This document shows, piece by piece, positions 8,602 through 16,780 of a stretch of 17,376 nt of DNA. The DNA is from an uncultured delta proteobacterium. GTDB lineage: Bacteria > Myxococcota_A > Polyangia > Polyangiales > Polyangiaceae. A program made the translations under genes and the position numbers. How positions within the stretch are numbered: the first letter of the stretch is position 1; each line of letters starts with the position of its first letter. The stretch is taken from positions 1-17,376 of the forward strand of contig CAITLX010000575.1 in assembly GCA_903893335.1 (NCBI GenBank), given 5' to 3'. The notes beneath the pieces are model-generated. The model saw only the letters and a list, made by a program, of their open reading frames with translations, searched no databases and was not told where the DNA came from.

Positions 8602-9888
8602 TCAGGGGCAGCCGGCGTACGCCTGCTTGCAGACGCCGGGGTCGCCGTAGAGCGCCTTGCAGTCGGCGCCCTGGCACGAGCAGCCGCCGATGCCCTGGCA
8701 CGACTTGCCGTCCCACACGTACCCCAGGAACATCGCGCACATGCCGACGCCCTGGGCGTCCTGCGGCGCGCAGCTCACCGAGGGGCAGCCCGTCCAGTGC
8801 ACGCTGCACTGGCCCGACAGGCAGAGCGACTGCGGGCAGTTGGCGCTCACGCCGTCGGGGCAGAGCTGGCAGGGCGCGCCCACCGCGGGGCACTCCGAGT
8901 CGGCCTGGCACTGGGAGCCGGCGTCGACGGGCACGCACGCGCAGACGTCGGGCGAGCCGTCCCACGTCGAGTTGGGCGTGCAGGTCGCGGCCACCTGGCA
9001 CACGCACTGGCCTGGGCAGTCAGCGCCCCCGCTGCCGGGGTTGCAGCCGTCGTTGGGGATGTCGAGGCACGAGCCCGAGCCGGGGCAGGGCTTGCCGCCG
9101 AAGCCGCCGCAGATCACCGTGCCGGTGCCGCCGTCCTGCGACACGCAGGGGGGGTACGAGAGGCCGCACGTCCCGCCGAGGCACACCGCAGTGCCGCACG
9201 TGTAGCTCACGCCATCGGCGCAGAGCTGGCAGTCCTTCACCGGAGGGCAGTCGTAGTCCGACTTGCAGACGCCGCCGGTGCCGCCGTCCTGCGAGGCACA
9301 CGGCGGGTAGTACGTGTCACACTTGCCGCCCACGCACATCGCCGTCGCGCACGTGTAGCTCGCGCCGTCGGGGCACACCTGGCAGAGGCCGACGACCGGG
9401 CAGTCGTAGTCCGACTTGCACTCGCCGCCGGAGCCGCCGTCCTGCGCGGCGCAGGGGGGGAAGTAGGTGGCGCACGCGCCGTTGACGCACGACGCGGTCG
9501 CGCAGGTGTAGCTCGCGCCGTCGGGGCACACCTGGCACACGGCCGGGGCGCTGCACTGGTAGTCCGCGAAGCAGGCGGGGCCGACGCCGCCGTCGGTCGG
9601 CGGCACGCAGGGCGGAATGATCTCGACGCAGGCGCCCTTGAGGCACTCGTAGGTGCTGCACGCGATCGTCCCGTCGCCGCACGGCGCGCAAACGGGGTCG
9701 GCGAGCTTGCCGCAGTCGTCGCGCGTCACGCAGCCCGAGGTGCCCGCGTCGACGGGGCTCCCCGCCGAGCCGCCTGCGCCGCCGCCGCCCGCTGCGCCCC
9801 CGGAGCCGTCACCCTTCTGGTCGACGGAGCCTCCGCAGGCCACGAGGAAGAGAGCCGCGAGCGCGAGAGCCGAACCGATTGCACGCAT
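8602..9888 (-). CDS. Large Cys-rich modular lipoprotein
   Basis: This is a 428-residue surface protein of unknown function. The signal peptide ends in the lipobox LVAC (C18), followed by GG and a Gly/Ala/Ser linker to about residue 45. Five modules follow, each with eight Cys spaced C-x5-C-x5..7-C-x2-C-x6..7-C-x4-C-x4-C-x6-C, at 53-94, 106-146, 157-197, 208-248 and 327-368. Modules 2-4 are 51 residues apart and nearly alike (CPDGASYTC, PPC, QDGG). Between modules 4 and 5 lies a different segment with ten Cys (260-318), starting ICGGFGGKPC. The last 55 residues carry eight Cys (373-427) with GYVWDGKSC and GCSC, as in eight-cysteine-cluster proteins of myxobacteria. Disulfides outside the cytoplasm are expected. 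The ATG has GGAGG 6 bases upstream. The gene stands alone, after mdh. Confidence 0.9.
   Translation of the reverse strand: MRAIGSALALAALFLVACGGSVDQKGDGSGGAAGGGGAGGSAGSPVDAGTSGCVTRDDCGKLADPVCAPCGDGTIACSTYECLKGACVEIIPPCVPPTDGGVGPACFADYQCSAPAVCQVCPDGASYTCATASCVNGACATYFPPCAAQDGGSGGECKSDYDCPVVGLCQVCPDGASYTCATAMCVGGKCDTYYPPCASQDGGTGGVCKSDYDCPPVKDCQLCADGVSYTCGTAVCLGGTCGLSYPPCVSQDGGTGTVICGGFGGKPCPGSGSCLDIPNDGCNPGSGGADCPGQCVCQVAATCTPNSTWDGSPDVCACVPVDAGSQCQADSECPAVGAPCQLCPDGVSANCPQSLCLSGQCSVHWTGCPSVSCAPQDAQGVGMCAMFLGYVWDGKSCQGIGGCSCQGADCKALYGDPGVCKQAYAGCP
9115..9573 (-). repeat. Three tandem 153-bp coding repeats
   Basis: Residues 106-258 of the Cys-rich lipoprotein are three units of exactly 51 codons. 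The DNA is also similar: for example, blocks reading gtgtagctc and gcgccgtcggggcacacctggca recur on the plus strand near 9350-9385 and 9507-9540. The more diverged first and fifth modules lie outside this perfectly phased block. This points to duplication in the gene's recent history. Confidence 0.8.
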
Positions 9889-9902
9889 GGGAAGCCTCCG
9901 AG

Positions 9903-9919
9903 GCGGGGCAGCGCCCCGC
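9903..9919 (-). promoter_or_regulatory. Leader hairpin just before the Cys-rich lipoprotein ribosome binding site
   Basis: GCGGGGC and GCCCCGC form a perfect 7-bp stem with a 3-base loop, three bases upstream of the GGAGG (9899-9895). TACACT (9930-9925) just upstream is a possible -10 element, without a -35 consensus, and would place the hairpin at the very 5' end of the message. Both calls are tentative in DNA this rich in GC. Confidence 0.3.
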
Positions 9920-10054
9920 TCCTGAGTGTACAGCAACGCGCGTGCCGCGCGCTCGGGGGCGAATTCCCATGGAAAAACGCGGGGCCGCGACCCTCGCGGT
10001 GGCACACGTTGGGCCACCAGGCGACGGCGCGGCCCCGGTCGGGGAGCCGGGCGC

Positions 10055-10083
10055 GGGCTCCGCGCGCCTTGGCGCGGGAGCCC
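10055..10083 (-). terminator. Hairpin after mdh
   Basis: GGGCTCC pairs with GGAGCCC and CGCGCC with GGCGCG, giving 13 pairs with one bulged base and a tight loop. It starts 11 bases after the mdh stop. Like the other hairpins in this window it lacks a T-tract. The rest of the 206-base gap up to the Cys-rich lipoprotein start holds no gene that I can see. Confidence 0.55.
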
Positions 10084-10094
10084 GAGCGGGGGGC

Positions 10095-11033
10095 TCAGCC
10101 CTTCTTCACGACGTCGACGATCGCCTGCACGCTCGCCGCGCTCTTGGCGAGCATCGCCTTCTCGTCGGCCGAGAGGTTCAGCTCGACGATCTTCTCGACG
10201 CCCTTGCCGCCGATGATGACGGGCACGCCCATGTAGAGATCGCTGTAGCCGTACTCGCCGTCGAGGTAGGCCGCCGCGGGCAGCAGGCGCTTCTGGTCGC
10301 GCAGGTACGCCTCGGCCATCGCGATCGCGCTGGAGGCGGGCGCGTAGTACGCGCTCGTGCCCATCAGGCCGACGATCTCGCCGCCGCCCTTGCGGGTGCG
10401 CTCGATGATGGCGTCGATGACGTCCTTGGCGAGCAACTGCGTCACGGGCACGCCGTCGATGGTGGTGGCGCTGAGCAGCGGCACCATGTCGTCGCCGTGG
10501 CCGCCGAGCACCATGGCGCGCACGTCCTTGACGCTGACGCCCGCGGCGCGCGCGAGGAAGAGCTGGAAGCGCGCGGAGTCGAGCACGCCGGCCATGCCGA
10601 CGACCTTCTCGCGCGGCGCGCCGATGCGCCGCTTGAGCTCGTAGACCATCGCGTCGAGCGGGTTGGAGATGACGATGAAGAACGCGTCGGGGCAGTGCTT
10701 CTTCGCGTTGTCGGCGACGTCGCGGATGATGGGCAGGTTGATCGCGATGAGGTCGTCGCGGCTCTGGCCCGGCTTGCGCGGCACGCCCGCGGTGATGATG
10801 ACGACGTCCGCGCCGGCGCAGTCGGCCCAGTTCGAGGTGCCGGTGACGCGCGCGTCCCAGCCGTGGACGACCGAGTTTTGCTCCAGATCCAGGGCCTTGC
10901 CCTTGGCGAAGTTTTCCTTCGGAGCGATGTCGTACAGCACGACGTCGCCGAGCTGCTTCTGGACGCAGAGGGCTGCGAGCTCGCCGCCGATGTTGCCGGC
11001 TCCGACGAGGGCGATCTTGCTACGGGTAGGCAT
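10095..11033 (-). CDS. mdh: NAD-dependent malate dehydrogenase (LDH-like type)
   Basis: Mdh interconverts malate and oxaloacetate with NAD in the TCA cycle. The 312-residue chain belongs to the lactate/malate dehydrogenase family. The Rossmann motif GAGNIGG is at 11-17, and the acidic D35 after the second strand (VVLYD) favours NAD over NADP. Substrate specificity is set by GVPRKPGQSRDD (83-94): Arg at 86 rather than the Gln of lactate dehydrogenases indicates malate. R92, D152 and the catalytic H179 (GGHGDD) complete the active site. The ATG at 11033 has a strong GAAGGAGAG ribosome binding site. The gene lies 96 bases after glnE, a gap with no clear promoter. In related bacteria mdh often sits next to sucCD; here hemH and two lipoprotein genes lie between them. 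Confidence 0.96.
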   Translation of the reverse strand: MPTRSKIALVGAGNIGGELAALCVQKQLGDVVLYDIAPKENFAKGKALDLEQNSVVHGWDARVTGTSNWADCAGADVVIITAGVPRKPGQSRDDLIAINLPIIRDVADNAKKHCPDAFFIVISNPLDAMVYELKRRIGAPREKVVGMAGVLDSARFQLFLARAAGVSVKDVRAMVLGGHGDDMVPLLSATTIDGVPVTQLLAKDVIDAIIERTRKGGGEIVGLMGTSAYYAPASSAIAMAEAYLRDQKRLLPAAAYLDGEYGYSDLYMGVPVIIGGKGVEKIVELNLSADEKAMLAKSAASVQAIVDVVKKG

Positions 11034-11129
11034 GGGACTCTCCTTCGAGAGGGGTGAGACTTCCGGCGCTGTCTAGCGAAACGTGGGGCGTATGGGAAGG
11101 GGCACGGTCGCGCAGAATTCGCGCGCCCT

Positions 11130-14102
11130 TCAACCCTGCTCCTCGTCGATGCCGATGACGTCGAGGTAGGCGCGTCGAACCGACTCGGTCACGGTGCGGT
11201 AACGATCGACGAGCTCCTCGGTCGCCGTGCCCCGCGGCCCGTCGCGCAGGCCCATGCGGCGCGCGAGCTGCGTGAGCCCGGGAGCGTTCTCCTCGAGCAG
11301 CGACGACGACGAGCCGTGCACGATGCGGATGCGCTGCTCGAGCCGCCGCAGGAAGCGGTAGCCGTCGCGCAGCGTCGCGGCGAGATCGGCGCGCAGGTGC
11401 CCCACCGCCGCGAGCGCGTCGATCGCGAGGTCGGTCTCGGTGGTGCGCACGCGCGGGTCGGCCCCCTCGCGCATCTGCAGGAACTGGACGGCGAACTCGA
11501 CGTCGGCGAGCCCGCCGCGGCCGAGCTTGAGGTCGTGGCGCCCGCGGCGCTCGCGCCCCAGCTCCTTCTCGAGGCGCATGCGCAGCCGGTGCAGCTCGGC
11601 GGGAGGCGGCGCGCCGCGCTCGTAGGCCGCGACGTGCGCGACCTCGGAGGCCGCCGCTCCGAGCGCCTCGTCGCCCGCGGCGAAGCGCGCGCGGATGAGC
11701 GCCTGGCGCTCCCACGGCGCGCCCGACGCGTCGACGGCGAGCTCGTCGCCGGGGTCGTCGCGGACGCCGACGTGGTGGTAGCGCGCGAACGCGTCGAGCG
11801 AGGTGACCAGCAGCCCGTGCGACCCCGACGGGCGCAGGCGCGTGTCGAGCTCGTAGCCGGGGCCGTCGGCGTGCGGCGAGGAGACGAGGCGGATGACGCG
11901 CTGCGCGCGGCGCACGAAGTACTCGTACGGATCGACGCCCTCGGGCGCGGCCGAGGGGTCGAAGACGAAGAGCACGTCGAGGTCCGAGCCGTAGCCGATG
12001 TCGCGCCCGCCGAGCTTGCCGACGGCCAGCAGCGCGAGGCCGCGCACGGGGCCGTCGGTGCCGAGCGCGTGGCGCGTCGCGTGCTCGAGGACGGCGTCGG
12101 CGAGCGCGGAGAGGCGGTGGGTGGCCTCGCGCGTGCCGATCTCGCCGGCGAGATCGGCGAGGCCGACCTCGATGGTGATGCGCGCCGCGCCGCGGCGCAG
12201 GGCGCCGACGAACTCCTCGGTGGGGTCCTCTTCGGACCCGACGGCCTCGCGCGCGCTCGCTACCTCGCGCGCGACCTCCGCGCGCACGGCCTCGAGGCTC
12301 GGCGCGCCGCGGCTGAAGAGCACGTCGTCGCTCAGATCGGGGCGGTCGGCGATGGCCTGACCGAGGAACGCGCTCGCGCCGAGCACCGCCACCAGGCGAC
12401 GCAGCGCGCGCGGCTCCTCGCCGAGCGGGCGGACGTAGAGCCCCGGGTCGCTCAGGCGCGCGAAGCGCTGGCGCAGCAGGCGCGCGGCCTGCTCGGGATC
12501 GGCCGCGTCGACGAGCGCGTCGAGGAGCGTGGCGGCCAGGTCCGGCAGGCGCTCGCGCGTCGAGCCCCCGAGCAGATCGTCGGGGCGCCGCGCGAGCGCG
12601 CGCAGATCGCGCGCCAGATCGCTCGCGGGGCCGAACGCGCTCTGCACGGCCTCGACCCACCCCTGCTCGACCGGAAGCTCGAGCGCGACGAGCAGCGGCT
12701 CCCACTTCGCGGCGCGCGCGTGCGCAAGGGCCACCGCGGCCGGCGCGAGCGACGCGAAGAGCGACGCGGCGCGCTCGCGCGCGCGCCCGAGATCGCGCTC
12801 GAACTCGCCCACCGTGGCGTACCCGAGCGACCGGGCCATGCGGTCGCGGTCGGGGCCCGGCAGCGGGAGGTCGTGCGTCTGCACGCCGGTGGACCACTGG
12901 ATGCGGTGCTCGACGCGGCGCAAGAGCGCCCACGCGTCGGCCAGCTCGCGCGCCTCGCGGTCGGTGACCAGGCCGTGCGCGCGCAGGCGGCGCAGGGCGT
13001 CGAGCGTGCCGGTGGCGCGCAGCCGAGGCTCGCGTCCGCCCCAGATGAGCTGGAGCGACTGCACGAAGAACTCGGCGGCGCGGATGCCGCCGGGGCCGAG
13101 CTTCACGTCGAGCGCCGGGTCGCGGCAGAGCTCGATGCGCGCGCGGTCGACCAGGCGGATCATCTCGCCGGCGATCTGCGGATCGACGTTGCGCTGGTAG
13201 ACGAAGGGCGAGAGCTCGGCGAGCAGCGCCGCGCCGAACGCGAGGTCGCCCGCGACGGGGCGCGCGCGCAGCAGCGCCGCGCGCTCCCAGAGCCGCCCGA
13301 AGGTCTCGTAGTAGCGCTCGGCGGCGGGCAGCGAGTTGGCGATGGGGCCGCTCGAGCCCTCGGGGCGCAGGCGCAGGTCGACGCGCCACACGAGGCCGTC
13401 CTCGGTCGCCTCGTCGACGGTGGCGGTGACGCGACGCGCGACGCGCGACCAGTGCTCGTGCAGCGTGAGGGGCTCGCCGCCGCCGGGCGGCGACGACTCG
13501 CCGTCGTCGGTGTCGTAGAAGAAGATGATGTCGACGTCGGAGCCCGCGTTGAGCTCGCGGCCACCGAGCTTGCCCATGCCGATGACGACGAACGCCGACG
13601 GCTCGCCCGACGACGCGCGCGGCTCGCCGCACCGCGCCGCGACGTGGGCGCGCGCCTCGGCGACGGCGATCTCGAGCGCGACCTCCGCGAGGTCGGAGAT
13701 CTCGCGCGCGGTCACCTCGATGTCCGCCCCGCCGAGGGCCGGCGGCAGCAGCTCGCGCACCGCGATGCGCAGCCGCTCGGACGCGACGAAGCGCCGGAGC
13801 CGCGGCCCCACGTCGTCCGCCACCGCGGGGTCGCCGACCGCCTCGAGCGCCCTGGCGAGCAGCGAGCCGCGGTCGCGCGCCGCGCGCCACCCCTCGCGCA
13901 CGAGGTCGACCAGCGCGCCGCGGTGCGTCTCGACCCAGTGCGCGTACGCCGGGTAGGCCGTGGCCACGAGCTCGCCGAGCGCGTCGGCCTCGGCGCGCGG
14001 CGCCTCCCCCTCCCACGGCCCGCTGAGCCAGCGGCGCGCGAGCTCGCTCGCGCGCGCGTCGTCGATCGATCGGGCGAGGGTCCGCCGGCGGTGGCCGAGC
14101 AT
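11130..14102 (-). CDS. glnE: Bifunctional glutamine synthetase adenylyltransferase/adenylyl-removing enzyme
   Basis: GlnE attaches AMP to, and removes it from, a Tyr of glutamine synthetase, lowering or restoring activity according to nitrogen state via PII. It has 990 residues, close to the usual 950. Two nucleotidyltransferase cores are visible. The N-terminal one, which removes AMP in the family, has VIGMGKLGGRELNAGSDVDI at about 172-191 and DLRLRPEGSSGP at 242-253. The C-terminal one, which adds AMP, has LLAVGKLGGRDIGYGSDLDV near 690-710 and a later TRLRPSGSHG. Both retain the paired Asp (SDVD, SDLD), so both activities should be intact. A TAG stop lies four codons upstream in frame, which fixes the ATG at 14102 as the first ATG. 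There is no ribosome binding site, and TAGGCT ends 9 bases upstream. It is divergent from the phosphoesterase gene. Confidence 0.96.
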   Translation of the reverse strand: MLGHRRRTLARSIDDARASELARRWLSGPWEGEAPRAEADALGELVATAYPAYAHWVETHRGALVDLVREGWRAARDRGSLLARALEAVGDPAVADDVGPRLRRFVASERLRIAVRELLPPALGGADIEVTAREISDLAEVALEIAVAEARAHVAARCGEPRASSGEPSAFVVIGMGKLGGRELNAGSDVDIIFFYDTDDGESSPPGGGEPLTLHEHWSRVARRVTATVDEATEDGLVWRVDLRLRPEGSSGPIANSLPAAERYYETFGRLWERAALLRARPVAGDLAFGAALLAELSPFVYQRNVDPQIAGEMIRLVDRARIELCRDPALDVKLGPGGIRAAEFFVQSLQLIWGGREPRLRATGTLDALRRLRAHGLVTDREARELADAWALLRRVEHRIQWSTGVQTHDLPLPGPDRDRMARSLGYATVGEFERDLGRARERAASLFASLAPAAVALAHARAAKWEPLLVALELPVEQGWVEAVQSAFGPASDLARDLRALARRPDDLLGGSTRERLPDLAATLLDALVDAADPEQAARLLRQRFARLSDPGLYVRPLGEEPRALRRLVAVLGASAFLGQAIADRPDLSDDVLFSRGAPSLEAVRAEVAREVASAREAVGSEEDPTEEFVGALRRGAARITIEVGLADLAGEIGTREATHRLSALADAVLEHATRHALGTDGPVRGLALLAVGKLGGRDIGYGSDLDVLFVFDPSAAPEGVDPYEYFVRRAQRVIRLVSSPHADGPGYELDTRLRPSGSHGLLVTSLDAFARYHHVGVRDDPGDELAVDASGAPWERQALIRARFAAGDEALGAAASEVAHVAAYERGAPPPAELHRLRMRLEKELGRERRGRHDLKLGRGGLADVEFAVQFLQMREGADPRVRTTETDLAIDALAAVGHLRADLAATLRDGYRFLRRLEQRIRIVHGSSSSLLEENAPGLTQLARRMGLRDGPRGTATEELVDRYRTVTESVRRAYLDVIGIDEEQG

Positions 14103-14111
14103 GGCGGCGGC

Positions 14112-14117
14112 AGCCTA
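14112..14117 (-). promoter_or_regulatory. Candidate -10 element for glnE (TAGGCT)
   Basis: On the minus strand TAGGCT is followed by 9 bases and the glnE ATG. It is part of GCTAGGCTGC, identical in sequence and in distance to the start codon to the copy before hemH. The lack of a ribosome binding site is compatible with a message that starts at or near the ATG. No -35 is visible and the TAG is in frame, so the evidence is only suggestive. Confidence 0.25.
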
Positions 14118-14124
14118 GCCCAGC

Positions 14125-14138
14125 CGCGCGCGCGCGCG
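14125..14138. repeat. Alternating (CG)7 tract in a divergent intergenic region
   Basis: Seven CG dinucleotides in a row lie between the divergent glnE and phosphoesterase starts. Such alternating tracts can adopt Z-DNA under negative supercoiling, but short CG runs are common in a genome of this composition. Confidence 0.6.
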
Positions 14139-14178
14139 GACATCGCCCGCGCGCCCGTCGCGCGCTAGAACGTCGCGG

Positions 14179-14823
14179 ATGCGGTTTCTGTGTCTGTCCG
14201 ACGTCCACGGCAACGTCGACGCCCTCGCGGCCGTGCTCGCGATGGCGGAGCGGCGCGGCTTCTCCCGGCTGCTGGTCGCCGGCGACCTCTGCTTCCCCGG
14301 CGACGCCCCCCTCGCGACCTGGCGCCGGCTGCTCGCGGCCAACGCGTCGTGCGTGCAGGGCCTCTCCGACCGCGCGCTCGCCACGCTCGACGTCGACCGC
14401 GTGCACCCCTCGACCGACCACGAGCGCGCGCGCCTCGAGCGCCTGCGCGCCGCCCGCACCGAGCTCGGCGAGCTCATCCTCGCGCGCCTCGGCAAGCTGC
14501 CGACCCAGCTCCGCATCCCCATCGAGACGGGCGGCGAGATCCTGCTCGTGCACGGCTCGCCCGCCGACCCCTCGGAGCCCTTCTCGCACGACATGACCGA
14601 CGAGGAGCTCTCGGCGCTCGTCGGAGACGACCCGGCCGACGTCATCGTGTGCGGCGGCAGCCACGTGCCGTTCGACCGACAGGTGGGCGACGTGCGCATC
14701 GTCAACGTCGGCTCGGTCGGAGAGGCCCCCGGCGGCGGCTACGCCCACGCGACCTTCGTCGAGACCTCGCCGAGCGGCGTCATGGTCGATCAGGTCGTCG
14801 TGCCCTCTGGCCGGGCGGCGTGA
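14179..14823 (+). CDS. Calcineurin-like phosphoesterase with altered metal-site motifs
   Basis: This 214-residue protein has the fold signature of the YfcE/MJ0936-type metallophosphoesterases. The first metal motif is intact: FLCLSDVHGN (D8, H10), then LLVAGD (D36) and LLVHGSP (H125). The motif normally read as GNHD is GLSD (61-64), so the bridging-site Asn and the catalytic His are gone. The motif normally read as GHTH is GGSH (159-162), keeping only the last His, and the usual NPGSVG is NVGSVG (176-181). It may therefore bind one metal, use another chemistry, or be a non-catalytic member; the substrate is unknown. The ATG lacks a ribosome binding site, and TAGAAC ends 7 bases before it. It is divergent from glnE and 99 bases upstream of the dnaK-type gene, with which it could be co-transcribed. 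Confidence 0.88.
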   Translation: MRFLCLSDVHGNVDALAAVLAMAERRGFSRLLVAGDLCFPGDAPLATWRRLLAANASCVQGLSDRALATLDVDRVHPSTDHERARLERLRAARTELGELILARLGKLPTQLRIPIETGGEILLVHGSPADPSEPFSHDMTDEELSALVGDDPADVIVCGGSHVPFDRQVGDVRIVNVGSVGEAPGGGYAHATFVETSPSGVMVDQVVVPSGRAA

Positions 14824-14856
14824 CGACCGCACAAACGAAGGCGCGCCTGGAGAAAA

Positions 14857-14862
14857 TACGCT
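14857..14862 (+). promoter_or_regulatory. Possible -10 element upstream of the dnaK-type gene
   Basis: TACGCT lies in the only A/T-rich patch (14852-14864) of the gap between the phosphoesterase and Hsp70 genes. It would give a leader of roughly 55 bases. No -35 hexamer, heat-shock sigma signature or CIRCE element is visible, so this is weak. Confidence 0.22.
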
Positions 14863-14865
14863 AAG

Positions 14866-14907
14866 CGTGGGCGTGCGCCGCCGCGCTTCACCCCGTCGGC
14901 GCCCACG
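14866..14907 (+). promoter_or_regulatory. Inverted repeat in the Hsp70 gene leader
   Basis: CGTGGGCG (14866-14873) and CGCCCACG (14900-14907) are perfect inverted 8-mers separated by 26 bases. The right arm ends at the edge of the ribosome binding site (GGAGAGAG), so folding could influence its access. This is not the CIRCE operator. Chance is possible in this base composition. Confidence 0.35.
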
Positions 14908-14922
14908 GAGAGAGCTGCGCGC

Positions 14923-16746
<1,824 letters not shown>

Positions 16747-16762
16747 CGCAGGGACGCGGGGG

Positions 16763-16780
16763 GCGCGGCTTCGGCCGCGC
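16763..16780 (+). terminator. UUCG-tetraloop hairpin ending the Hsp70 gene
   Basis: GCGCGGC TTCG GCCGCGC is a perfect 7-bp stem with the extra-stable C(UUCG)G loop in the plus-strand transcript, 17 bases after the Hsp70 stop. It abuts the stop codon of the converging membrane-protein gene, so it may serve both. It has no T-tract. Confidence 0.65.

Noticed and set aside
8108..9007. A minus-strand frame crossing the convergent gap
   Set aside because: It overlaps the Cys-rich gene in another frame and runs through the 10-bp-stem hairpin and the small lipoprotein gene, which has a better start signal.
11095..11125. Palindrome-like GCGC-GAATTC-GCGC block between glnE and mdh as an operator
   Set aside because: The symmetry is imperfect, and alternating GC arms are expected by chance in this composition; nothing else supports a binding site.
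11316..14168. A 950-codon open frame on the plus strand opposite glnE
   Set aside because: No motif or ribosome binding site supports it, and its composition is that of an antisense shadow; glnE is unambiguous.
14824..14922. CIRCE operator before the Hsp70 gene
   Set aside because: The TTAGCACTC-N9-GAGTGCTAA pattern is absent; only an unrelated GC-rich inverted repeat was found.
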